Shown here: positions 52,939-61,044 of the stretch, one piece after another
Position numbering within the stretch: the first letter of the stretch is position 1
How the letters are laid out: each line of letters opens with the position of its first letter
Assembly (NCBI GenBank): GCA_027729635.1
Contig: JAQCEM010000004.1
Span: 1 to 64,000 of the forward strand
Length of the DNA stretch: 64,000 bases
DNA from: Casp-actino8 sp001510335
Lineage (GTDB): Bacteria > Actinomycetota > Acidimicrobiia > Acidimicrobiales > Ilumatobacteraceae
Direction of reading: 5' to 3'
Position numbers and translations under genes: made by a program
Notes under the pieces: generated by a model
Told to the model about the DNA's origin: nothing
What the model saw: the letters and a program-made list of their open reading frames with translations, nothing else
The model's database searches: none

Positions 52939-54324
52939 CTATTTACCCAAGGCGGGGTGATTTTGGGCTGCTTCTTGATTGCGGACGTCAATCACCGCAG
53001 CAATCGGCCGACCCGGTCCCACGACCATTGCCAGTGCGTTACCGCCACTCAATTTCTCGGGTAGCCCCGACGTAAAAATGATGAAGGGAGTGTCCGGTTC
53101 CAGTTCGGCAATCACTGCACCGCGACCGATCGCCCGCCACAATAAATCGCCACGAGACAACCCCGGTCGCACATTTGTTAGTCCACCAGCGATGTCAAAG
53201 ATAATTGTTGAACCATCATTGCGAATTGCTCGACCAGTGGCTTCAAAACCCGTCAGCATGCGAGCTCCCCACACAATTTTGGTGAAACCGTTACTCATCA
53301 AAATATCTTCAACGACATCGCGTATTGAACGATTCTCGGTATCGGTTCGCGGTTGACCTTCGTTAACTACACGATTCAAAGCCCGAGCCACATAATTCTC
53401 ATCGGTGTCAAAACCAACGAACGAACGCGACAAACGCGCCGCTGCAACTGCTGTAGAACCAGAACCTATAAAAGGATCAAGTATGAGATCACCTTTGAAG
53501 GAGTACAAGTCGATACACCGCTCGGCAAGAGTGACTGGAAAAGGTGCCGGGTGATTCACGCGAGTTGCACTTTCGGGTTGTATTTCCCACACATCAATCG
53601 TGGCCTCAACAAATTCGTCCGATGTCGAAGTTGACACCGAAGGAAAACCTCGCTTGGCACGCTTCGCTGGCAAGATCGCTCGATCGAATCGACCTTTGCT
53701 TGCCATGATCAAACGCTCGGTTGTATCGCGTAACACTGGGTTCGTCGCTGACCTGAAAGATCCCCACGCACAACTCCCTGAAGAGCCCCGTTGCTTCAAC
53801 CACACGACTTCACCACGCAACAACAGTCCAAGCTCGTCCTGCAAGATCGTGGTGATATCAGAGGCAAGTGAACGAAATGGGCGTCGACCCAAGTTGGCAA
53901 CATTGACAACGATTCGCCCGCCAGGTTCAAGAACGCGACGGCACTCGGCGAATACGTCAGTGAGCATCTCGAGATACTCAACATAGTCGGCTGGGATATG
54001 TCCTTCACCCAAGGCCTCTTCATAGGCCTTACCCGCGAAGTACGGCGGCGAGGTAACGACAAGTCCCACTGAGTTATCGGGGATTTGCGACATATCACGC
54101 GAATCGCCAACGAAGATCTGATTACGAACTGGATCGACCGTTAATGGATCTGCCAACGTCTCATCTGCCGAAATATCTGGTGTTCGAAAACGCGCATAAA
54201 AAGCCGAAGCATCGTGACCCTCACGTTTTGATGCGCCAAAGGCCGACGTTGAGGTGCTGCGCCGTATTCGGGGCGCGTTTTCACCGTAATTCGGGACATC
54301 AGACATTGATGGCAGAGTACCCAT
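52939..54324 (-). CDS. Orphan DNA methyltransferase (N4/N6 type) with unknown C-terminal domain
   Basis: A 461-residue protein. The catalytic motif is TSPPY near residue 90, and the SAM motif is LDPFIGSGSTAVAAAR near residue 275. The order (catalytic before SAM motif) is the beta class, as in N4-cytosine or N6-adenine site-specific enzymes. About 145 residues after the SAM domain form an alpha/beta region (TIIFDIAGGLTNVRPGL ... PFIIFTSGLPEKLSGG) that I cannot name. No restriction gene is adjacent, so it is an orphan, possibly regulatory, enzyme. The start may be the ATG at 54324 or 54306. It diverges from plsY. Confidence 0.8.
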   Translation of the reverse strand: MGTLPSMSDVPNYGENAPRIRRSTSTSAFGASKREGHDASAFYARFRTPDISADETLADPLTVDPVRNQIFVGDSRDMSQIPDNSVGLVVTSPPYFAGKAYEEALGEGHIPADYVEYLEMLTDVFAECRRVLEPGGRIVVNVANLGRRPFRSLASDITTILQDELGLLLRGEVVWLKQRGSSGSCAWGSFRSATNPVLRDTTERLIMASKGRFDRAILPAKRAKRGFPSVSTSTSDEFVEATIDVWEIQPESATRVNHPAPFPVTLAERCIDLYSFKGDLILDPFIGSGSTAVAAARLSRSFVGFDTDENYVARALNRVVNEGQPRTDTENRSIRDVVEDILMSNGFTKIVWGARMLTGFEATGRAIRNDGSTIIFDIAGGLTNVRPGLSRGDLLWRAIGRGAVIAELEPDTPFIIFTSGLPEKLSGGNALAMVVGPGRPIAAVIDVRNQEAAQNHPALGK

Positions 54325-54392
54325 CTCACGCGCGTGCCCGCGCGATACCCATGCCCAAAATCTTGAGTGCGTGATAGTCCGCCATTCGCCTG

Positions 54393-55001
54393 GTGCGAGC
54401 CATAAAGATAGAACAAGTGATTGCCATTTTGTTCCTCATACCCGCTGCCTACATGCTCGGAACTTTCCCCAGTGCAGTTTTGATTGCTCGAAGTCGCGGC
54501 ATCGATATCACGACTTCTGGTTCCGGAAATCCGGGGGCTTCCAATGTCGGTCGGTTACTTGGTCGCAAGCTTGGCATTTTGGTGTTCGTCTTAGATGGAC
54601 TCAAAGGCGCGGTGTCGGTTGGCATAGGTTTTTGGATCGCTGGATATGCCGGAGCGCTGGCCTTGGCGTGCGCGGCTGTTGTCGGCCACGTTTTCCCGGT
54701 CACGCGAAAGTTCAAAGGTGGCAAAGGTGTTGCGACAGCCGGCGGCGGAATGATCGCGCTGTACCCGCTTCTTGGCGTGGCGATGACATTGCTCTGGCTC
54801 ATCACGGCAAAGATCACTAAGAAGGCATCACTTGGATCATTGGCGATCGCGATCGGTCTTCCTATTTCACAAATCATCATCGGTCGGCCAGTGGGAGAAG
54901 TTCTGACTGGTGTTGGCTTATGCGCCTTTGTCGTCTGGCGTCATGTCCCAAATCTCAAAAGACTCTTTGCCGGAAGCGAAAACAATCTCAAGAAGAAGTA
55001 A
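54393..55001 (+). CDS. plsY: Acyl-phosphate:glycerol-3-phosphate acyltransferase
   Basis: A 202-residue membrane enzyme with about five helices. The three conserved motifs are present: SGNPGASNVGRL, then KGGKGVATAGG, then a third motif with histidine-free VWRHVPNLKRL at the C-terminus. It transfers an acyl group from acyl-phosphate to glycerol 3-phosphate to start phospholipid synthesis. The GTG at 54393 is used; another GTG downstream is possible. Confidence 0.9.
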   Translation: MRAIKIEQVIAILFLIPAAYMLGTFPSAVLIARSRGIDITTSGSGNPGASNVGRLLGRKLGILVFVLDGLKGAVSVGIGFWIAGYAGALALACAAVVGHVFPVTRKFKGGKGVATAGGGMIALYPLLGVAMTLLWLITAKITKKASLGSLAIAIGLPISQIIIGRPVGEVLTGVGLCAFVVWRHVPNLKRLFAGSENNLKKK

Positions 55002-55028
55002 GAGGCGCGTCAATGGCAAGATATTGCC

Positions 55029-55940
55029 ATGGCACTTCACCCACAAACCGCAGCACTCCTCGTCGCTATCAAGCAACTCAATGCTCCCGCACTTGAAACT
55101 CAAGAACCAGTTGCCGCTCGCGCCGGTATGGAAATGATGACTGCTCCTTCAATGGTTGAGCTTCACGAAATTCGCGATATCGACGCTGATGGTGTGCCAG
55201 CTCGTTTGTATCGTCCGAATAATCGCACTGACGTTGGTTTGCTCGTGTTTTACCACGGTGGTGGTTGGGTGCTTGGAAGTATCAATACCCACGATGATGT
55301 GTGTCGCAAACTCGCACAATCAATGGGCCACGCGGTGCTCTCAGTTGACTACCGTCTCGCTCCCGAGTTCGCATTTCCTGAGCCCTTAAATGATTGCATC
55401 GTTGCGTTGCGTTGGGCGCACGCTCACGCCAATGAACTTGGCATTGATGCATCGCGTATCGCAGTCGGCGGCGACTCTGCTGGAGGAAACTTGGCGGCAG
55501 CAGTTGCCAACTTGCAACCAGTGCCACTGAAATTTCAGATGTTGATTTACCCAGTCACCGATGCAACGCGTAGTTCACAAAGTTACATCGATAACGGCGA
55601 AGGTTTTCGCTTAACGGCTGGTGGCATGAAGTGGTTCTGTGATCACTATCTCAGCGGATCCATTGGTTCGCCGACAGATCCACGAGTCTCGCCTCTATTC
55701 GCTGACGCGGTAATCTTGGCCTCGGCACCGCCCGCCATCGTCATTACCGCCGAATACGATCCGCTTCGCGACGAAGGCGAGCAATACGCCAATCGCCTCA
55801 ATGAGGCCGGCGTCTCATGTTCGTTAACGCGCTATTACGGACAGGTCCATGGATTCTTTTCAATGAGCCGATTTGTTGACGACGGTGCCGCAGCAATTAC
55901 ACAAGCAGCGACTGCAACTCGAATCGCTCTTGAGCGCTGA
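55029..55940 (+). CDS. Alpha/beta hydrolase, hormone-sensitive lipase family
   Basis: A 303-residue esterase of the HSL family. The oxyanion motif is VFYHGGGWVLGS, the nucleophile elbow GGDSAGGNL, the Asp lies in EYDPLRDEGE and the His in QVHGFFSM. There is no signal peptide, so it acts in the cytoplasm on ester or short lipid substrates. It follows plsY by 27 bases and precedes the histidine phosphatase gene. Substrate unknown. Confidence 0.87.
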   Translation: MALHPQTAALLVAIKQLNAPALETQEPVAARAGMEMMTAPSMVELHEIRDIDADGVPARLYRPNNRTDVGLLVFYHGGGWVLGSINTHDDVCRKLAQSMGHAVLSVDYRLAPEFAFPEPLNDCIVALRWAHAHANELGIDASRIAVGGDSAGGNLAAAVANLQPVPLKFQMLIYPVTDATRSSQSYIDNGEGFRLTAGGMKWFCDHYLSGSIGSPTDPRVSPLFADAVILASAPPAIVITAEYDPLRDEGEQYANRLNEAGVSCSLTRYYGQVHGFFSMSRFVDDGAAAITQAATATRIALER

Positions 55941-55981
55941 CAGGGCAAAGTCTTTGAAATGCCACTAGGTTGGCACATGTT

Positions 55982-56641
55982 ATGACTGCCAAAAAGACAA
56001 CGAAAACCGCCCCACCATCGTCAACATTGGTGTTGCTCGTTCGTCATGGGCAAACTCCGACGACTGGAAAACTCTTGCCTGGTCGCGCCACCGGGCTGCA
56101 TCTCGCTGACGTCGGAATCAAACAAGCCGAAGCGGTTGCCGAACGTATTGCTGGATTGAAAAAAGTTGACGCGATTTATGCGTCTCCTCTTGAACGCGCT
56201 CGCGAAACTGCTGCGCCTATTGCCAAGGCACTCGGTCTTCGCACAAAAATTGATAAAGGTCTACTTGAATGCGAGTTCGGTGATTGGACTGGTGCCGAAC
56301 TCGGCAAACTCATGAAGCTTCCCGAATGGTCCACGGTTCAACGTGCGCCGTCAACATTTCGTTTCCCGAATGGTGAGAGTTTCACCGAAATGCAAACACG
56401 AATGGTTTCAGCAATTGATCGTTTGGCTGCGCAACATCGAGGCGGGGTCATTGTTTGCGTTTCTCACGCCGATCCCATCAAAGCAGCGGTTGCTCATGCC
56501 ATGGGCACGCACATTGATCTTTTCCAACGGATCGTCATCAGCACCTGTTCAGTTTCGGCAATTGCATATACCGTTGGTGGACCGATCGTTCTCAACGTCA
56601 ACTCCACCGGAGGATCGCTCGGCGATCTTCGCCCTTCATGA
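55982..56641 (+). CDS. Histidine phosphatase, MSMEG_4193 family
   Basis: A 219-residue phosphoglycerate-mutase-like protein from the ATG at 55982. The phosphorylated His is in LLVRHGQTPTTGK, and the second His in CVSHADPIKAA. It is the first gene of the actinobacterial set histidine phosphatase / DUF3090 / SCO1664-like kinase, which in other genomes sits near mshC of mycothiol synthesis. A TTG at 55970 gives a slightly longer reading, but ATG is preferred. Substrate is probably a small phosphate ester. Confidence 0.83.
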   Translation: MTAKKTTKTAPPSSTLVLLVRHGQTPTTGKLLPGRATGLHLADVGIKQAEAVAERIAGLKKVDAIYASPLERARETAAPIAKALGLRTKIDKGLLECEFGDWTGAELGKLMKLPEWSTVQRAPSTFRFPNGESFTEMQTRMVSAIDRLAAQHRGGVIVCVSHADPIKAAVAHAMGTHIDLFQRIVISTCSVSAIAYTVGGPIVLNVNSTGGSLGDLRPS

Positions 56642-56649
56642 GATAGAAC

Positions 56650-57204
56650 ATGGATTTTTTCGCTGATTTTGATTTTGTCGATGTCATTACTTCGGGGGCT
56701 ATCGGCGAACCCGGACAACGCACGTTCTACATACAGGCGCGAGCAGGTGCTCGAACAGTGACCATCAGAAGTGAAAAGCAACAAGTGGCGGCGATCGCAA
56801 AATACCTTCGTCGTGCCCTCGCCCACTTGCCAATCCCCGAAGGTCAACCCCCTCGCTCAGTGATGCAACTCACTGAACCAATTCAAGAAGCATTTGTTTT
56901 AGGGGCCGTTGCGCTTGAGTTCAACCGCGAAAATGATGACTTTGTTTTACATCTCAAAGAATTCGCTCCGCTCTCACAAAATGATGACGATGAGTTCGAA
57001 GATGATGACAATGACCATGATGACAACGACGACGACCCCATGGAGAACATCCCTGGGGCACGAGCACGAATCAGCATGACACGCGCTCAAGCAATGGCAT
57101 TTTGCGACAATGCTGATCGCATTGTTTCTGCTGGTCGCCCCGACTGTGAATTTTGCGGACTGCCCATCAACACCGACGGCCACTTTTGCCCACGAATGAA
57201 CTGA
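56650..57204 (+). CDS. DUF3090 family protein
   Basis: A 184-residue DUF3090 protein. It has the conserved GEPGQRTFYIQARAGARTV strand pair near the N-terminus and C-terminal Cys-rich tail CEFCGLPINTDGHFCPRMN with a possible zinc site. An unusual Asp/Glu/Asn/His tract (about residues 115-137) separates the two halves. It lies 8 bases after the phosphatase gene and 18 before the kinase-like gene. Function is unknown; conserved neighbourhood is the main clue. Confidence 0.88.
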   Translation: MDFFADFDFVDVITSGAIGEPGQRTFYIQARAGARTVTIRSEKQQVAAIAKYLRRALAHLPIPEGQPPRSVMQLTEPIQEAFVLGAVALEFNRENDDFVLHLKEFAPLSQNDDDEFEDDDNDHDDNDDDPMENIPGARARISMTRAQAMAFCDNADRIVSAGRPDCEFCGLPINTDGHFCPRMN

Positions 57205-57222
57205 CTTGTTCGAATCGTCATC

Positions 57223-57915
57223 ATGAATATTTTGGATTTACTGCAGCACGGCGACATTGAAGTCGAAGGTCGCATGCCGTACAGCAGCAACGCAACTTTT
57301 CTGGTGAAGCTGACACTTGGTGATCAAGTCGGTCAAGGTATTTACAAGCCACTGCGCGGCGAACGACCGCTGTGGGATTTTCCATCAGGGCTGTATCAAC
57401 GCGAGGTAGCTGCCTATCTTTTGTCTGAAGCCATGGAAGTTCACGTCATCCCGCCAACCATTGAACGAGATGGTCCTTTTGGAATTGGTTCTTTGCAATG
57501 GTTCATTGATGCCCGTTTTGAAGAGCACTACTTCACGTTGTACGAATCGCGCGAAGACCTGCACGATCAGTTTCGCAATATGGCGGCTTTTGACATTGTT
57601 GCCAACAACACTGACCGCAAAAGTGGACATTGCCTCATTGACAGTGACGATCGCATCTGGGGAATTGATCAAGGTTTGTGTTTTTCGGCCGGGTTCAAAT
57701 TGCGCACGGTGATTTGGGAGTTCGGCGGAGAAGCAATTGCCCCAGATTTGTTAGAGAAAATTCAACGTGTTGTTGATCACCCACCACTTGAAGTGGCAGC
57801 ACTTCTTAATGCCGATGAAATTGAAGCAATGATTGAGCGGGCTGCAATGCTCGCCCAAGGTGGTATGTTCCCCGTTGATGCATCTGGCCACCGCTACCCC
57901 TGGCCAATGGTCTAA
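57223..57915 (+). CDS. SCO1664-type PI3/PI4-kinase-like protein
   Basis: A 230-residue protein of the SCO1664 family. Kinase-like motifs are visible. An ATP-loop region has VGQGIYKPLRGERPLWDF, the catalytic-loop-like AAFDIVANNTDRKSGHCL holds Asp and Asn, and the metal motif is WGIDQGLCFS. The fold is a small version of phosphatidylinositol 3- or 4-kinases. It ends the three-gene set and is followed 32 bases later by a gene of unknown function. Substrate is unknown. Confidence 0.85.
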   Translation: MNILDLLQHGDIEVEGRMPYSSNATFLVKLTLGDQVGQGIYKPLRGERPLWDFPSGLYQREVAAYLLSEAMEVHVIPPTIERDGPFGIGSLQWFIDARFEEHYFTLYESREDLHDQFRNMAAFDIVANNTDRKSGHCLIDSDDRIWGIDQGLCFSAGFKLRTVIWEFGGEAIAPDLLEKIQRVVDHPPLEVAALLNADEIEAMIERAAMLAQGGMFPVDASGHRYPWPMV

Positions 57916-57947
57916 ACACTTACACCCAAGACTTGTGGCGAATAATC

Positions 57948-58979
57948 ATGCATGACGAAAATCTTGACCCGCTCATTGATCGGTCTGATCTTGATGGATT
58001 GGTACGACTGATTGATGCTCGGTGCGAGACACGCGATTGGGAAGGTCTCTTTCGTATTCGCGAACGTGCTCAACTGGCAACACAGACTGGTCGCCAAGTG
58101 TGGCCAGCTGCGACTTTGGCCGAATACCGTTTGGCGTTACATGCAAGTACTGAGTGGGCGGCCAAGGTTTTACAAGAAGATGCCGGCCGTTTTACGATTG
58201 GTCCATTGACTGAGGTCGTTGCACAGAATCATTCGTGGCATGACTTGCAAACATTGCTCGTCGCTGGACCACGCTCGGCATTCATCGCTCACGAGCGTGC
58301 GATTCGTGGTGAAGTCATTGATCGCGCCTCGGTCGGCGACGTGCTTGATGTTTTGGATCTTCCGCTCGAACTTCAGCCGTGGGAACCCACATATCCAGTT
58401 GCGACGTATTCAGATAATGGAATTGATGCACCTTCCCCAAGCGATGTCTGGCGACATGAATGGACCGATATCGAGGCTGATGAATTTTTCGAGGACATGA
58501 TTGTTGACGATCCATTTGTCCGTGATGCGTTGCGATCCCTGGTTGAACCTTGGACATCATCATCTGGCGGTCAGGCGACATCAGTTGTAGTTGATGGAAC
58601 AGTTAACGATGCAATGAGTGCTTTGGGATATCGCTCTTTTCGGGTGACCCAGTTGACAACTGAGCAAGCAGTGCAATGGTTGGCATGGTCTGGGTCTTCG
58701 GGGGGCACTCACGGTCGTCGGCGTGGCGCAGCGCTCGGTCGCTTCGGCGTGTGGTGGTTGCTCGCGGCAATAGGTGGCTTTACCGAAGATTGGGACGAAC
58801 TACGAGACGCTGACGATTTGGCTCACGAAATTGGTGACACCGCTCAGGCCTTGCGTTGGTTCCGAGTCGATACGGGGGGCCATCATCCCTATGAATTGGC
58901 CCTGGCCGCCGAGGATCCCGATAACGACATCGCAGTCGCTCTCCTCGCCCACGACCCCGCCAACTCAACCCACAAATAA
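57948..58979 (+). CDS. Unknown protein downstream of the SCO1664-like gene
   Basis: A 343-residue protein from the ATG at 57948. I do not recognise it. The N-terminal 160 residues are helical and rich in Arg/Trp/Asp. An acidic middle follows (WTDIEADEFFEDMIVDDP), then a Ser-Gly-rich hinge, and the C-terminal third has GGTHGRRRGAALGRFGVWWLLAAIGG, which may be a glycine-rich ligand loop or a buried helix. There is no signal peptide. It is the last gene of the operon starting at 55982 and ends at the second double-hairpin repeat. A link with the kinase-like gene is inferred from position only. Confidence 0.7.
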   Translation: MHDENLDPLIDRSDLDGLVRLIDARCETRDWEGLFRIRERAQLATQTGRQVWPAATLAEYRLALHASTEWAAKVLQEDAGRFTIGPLTEVVAQNHSWHDLQTLLVAGPRSAFIAHERAIRGEVIDRASVGDVLDVLDLPLELQPWEPTYPVATYSDNGIDAPSPSDVWRHEWTDIEADEFFEDMIVDDPFVRDALRSLVEPWTSSSGGQATSVVVDGTVNDAMSALGYRSFRVTQLTTEQAVQWLAWSGSSGGTHGRRRGAALGRFGVWWLLAAIGGFTEDWDELRDADDLAHEIGDTAQALRWFRVDTGGHHPYELALAAEDPDNDIAVALLAHDPANSTHK

Positions 58980-58985
58980 GCCTTC

Positions 58986-59087
58986 GTACTTTGGGTTCCA
59001 ACTGCCGGAACCAAAAGTACAAAGTGGTCAAAAACACCCACTTTGGAATCTGGCTACCGCTAGGCGGCAACGAGATTCCAAAGTGGG
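58986..59087. repeat. Double-hairpin intergenic repeat, copy 2 (bidirectional terminator)
   Basis: GTACTTTGGGTTCC (58986-58999) pairs with GGAACCAAAAGTAC (59007-59020) with one mismatch. CCCACTTTGGAATC (59037-59050) pairs perfectly with GATTCCAAAGTGGG (59074-59087). Between the second arms lies TACCGCTAGGCGGCA (59055-59069), identical to the core of copy 1. Genes converge here as they do at copy 1. Confidence 0.85.
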
Positions 59088-59097
59088 TGAATTGGGG

Positions 59098-60060
59098 TCA
59101 GCGGCCTTGGAGGGCTTCGATGAGCTTGGGCAGCACCTTGTGTACGTCGCCCACGATTCCAAGGTCGGCAATACCGAAGATCGGCGCTTCCTTGTCCTTG
59201 TTGATGGCGATGATGTTCTTAGAACCCTTCATACCCACCATGTGCTGAGTCGCACCCGAGATACCCGCAGCGATGTACACGCTGGGCTTCACAACCTTGC
59301 CGGTCTGGCCGACTTGGTAGCTGTACGGAACCCATCCGGCGTCCACGATGGCACGTGAAGCGCCAGGCGCACCCTTGAGCAACTTGGCCAAAGTCTCGAT
59401 CATCGCGTAGTTGGCGCTTTCGCCAAGTCCACGTCCACCCGACACCACCACGTTGGCTTCGTCGAGCTTGGGACCGGTCGTTTCTTCAACATGCACTGCG
59501 GTGATCTTGGCGGTTCCGGTTGCACCGAGATCAGGAACGTTGACGGCCTGCACTGCAGCCGCTGCGCCACCCGATGTTTCGGGGTTGAATGACTTCGGGC
59601 GGAATGCTGCCAAGTACGGAGCACCACCGGTGAAGGTTGTCGTGACCAAAGTGTTGCCACCAAAGATTGGCGTGGTAGCTGAAACTGAATCTCCATCAAC
59701 TTCAATGTCAACACTATTGGTGAGCACGGTGCGACCGAGTTTGACCGACAAACGAGCCATCACATCGCGGCCTTCGTATGACTGCGGGAACATGATGAGG
59801 TCGGGCGATTCGCCGCCGTCAATCGTGGCCTTCATTGCCGAAGCAACGGCAACGCCTGCCAAGTTCTGGCCGTAGTCCACTGCGAAAACTTTGCTTGCGC
59901 CGTATTCGCCAAGTGCACCAGCGACCGAGGCACCGTCACCGGCTACCCACACGCTCACTGATCCGCCAAGAGTGCGGGCCTTGGTCACCAATTCAAGTGA
60001 ACCTGAAGTTGGTGCGCCATTTGCGACCTGAGCAAAAACCCAAATGTTGCTAATTCCCAT
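59098..60060 (-). CDS. etfA: Electron transfer flavoprotein alpha subunit
   Basis: A 320-residue ETF alpha subunit. Its C-terminal FAD domain shows KPSVYIAAGISGATQHM and NIIAINKDKEAPIFGIADL, the family signature. The N-terminal domain has the Rossmann-like IWVFAQVANGAPTS start. With EtfB it carries electrons from acyl-CoA dehydrogenases to the quinone pool. No acyl-CoA dehydrogenase gene is in this window. The stop is 10 bases from the repeat element. Confidence 0.95.
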   Translation of the reverse strand: MGISNIWVFAQVANGAPTSGSLELVTKARTLGGSVSVWVAGDGASVAGALGEYGASKVFAVDYGQNLAGVAVASAMKATIDGGESPDLIMFPQSYEGRDVMARLSVKLGRTVLTNSVDIEVDGDSVSATTPIFGGNTLVTTTFTGGAPYLAAFRPKSFNPETSGGAAAAVQAVNVPDLGATGTAKITAVHVEETTGPKLDEANVVVSGGRGLGESANYAMIETLAKLLKGAPGASRAIVDAGWVPYSYQVGQTGKVVKPSVYIAAGISGATQHMVGMKGSKNIIAINKDKEAPIFGIADLGIVGDVHKVLPKLIEALQGR

Positions 60061-60122
60061 TGTTCTGTCCGTTCTTGTTCTTTGTCGTCGTTAGGTAGAT
60101 GTGGTTGTGGTTGTAGATCAGC

Positions 60123-60138
60123 AAACCGCAAGCGGTTT
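60123..60138. promoter_or_regulatory. Hairpin between etfB and etfA
   Basis: AAACCGC and GCGGTTT form a perfect 7-base inverted repeat around AA. On the minus strand it begins right after the etfB stop. It may act as a partial terminator or RNA-processing site that sets the EtfB:EtfA ratio. Confidence 0.45.
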
Positions 60139-60915
60139 TCAGATGACCTTCAGACCTTCGAGGAAGGTCACGATCTTGCCGAATGTTTCGCCGTCATCTT
60201 CGATGACTTCACCAGCAGCACGAGCTTCTGCTTGAGCAACGTTGCTGATTTGCTGACCAGCGCCAGCCCAGCCAACGGGAGTCACGCCAAGATCGGCAGC
60301 AGTTACTTCATCAACTGGCTTTGACTTTGCAGCCATGATGCCTTTGAAGCTTGGGTAACGAGGCTCAACAACACCAGCGGTCACTGAAATGAGCGCTGGC
60401 AGTGGGCAGGTCACTTCGTCATAACCATCTTCGGTCTGACGATCGGCCTTGAGCACTCCGCCTTCAATCGCAACTTTCTTTGAGAAAGTTACCGAAGGCA
60501 ATCCGAGAACTTCAGCGAGTTGCTCGGGAACTGTTCCGGTGTAACCATCGCTTGATTCGGTCGCAGCGATAATCAAATCGGCGCCACCCAAACGCTGAAT
60601 TGCCGCAGCCAAAATCTTTGCGGTCGTGAGTGCGTCTGAACCCTGCAATGCCGGATCAGAAACGAGCACTGCTTTAGCAGCACCCATTGCGAGGGCGGTG
60701 CGCAAACCAGCGGTCTCGCTATTCGGTGCCATCGACACCAGGCTGACTTCACCGCCACCTGCTGCATCAACCAACTGCAAGGCCATTTCAACGCCGTAGC
60801 TGTCGGACTCGTCAAGGATCAATTTGCCTTTGCGCTCGAGCGTGTTTGACGAGGCGTCAAGGGCTCCGGGGTTGGCGGGGTCGGGGATCTGCTTCACACA
60901 GACGATTACGTTCAT
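60139..60915 (-). CDS. etfB: Electron transfer flavoprotein beta subunit
   Basis: A 258-residue ETF beta subunit. The start VIVCVKQIPDPANPG is typical, and EPRYPSFKGIMAAKSKPVD near residue 205 is the conserved recognition segment for this family. AMP-binding and dehydrogenase-contact regions appear intact. It lies 78 bases ahead of etfA on the same strand, separated by a hairpin. Confidence 0.95.
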   Translation of the reverse strand: MNVIVCVKQIPDPANPGALDASSNTLERKGKLILDESDSYGVEMALQLVDAAGGGEVSLVSMAPNSETAGLRTALAMGAAKAVLVSDPALQGSDALTTAKILAAAIQRLGGADLIIAATESSDGYTGTVPEQLAEVLGLPSVTFSKKVAIEGGVLKADRQTEDGYDEVTCPLPALISVTAGVVEPRYPSFKGIMAAKSKPVDEVTAADLGVTPVGWAGAGQQISNVAQAEARAAGEVIEDDGETFGKIVTFLEGLKVI

Positions 60916-61044
60916 AGTTCGCTATTCTTGCGCCTTGTGCACGGTTTCACACAACCCATCCCACATCTAAATAAGTGACTCCCGACCTACCCATCAAGGC
61001 GTCGGCTCAACTCCTCGCTAAATGGGCTGGTACGGTCTCAGGCG

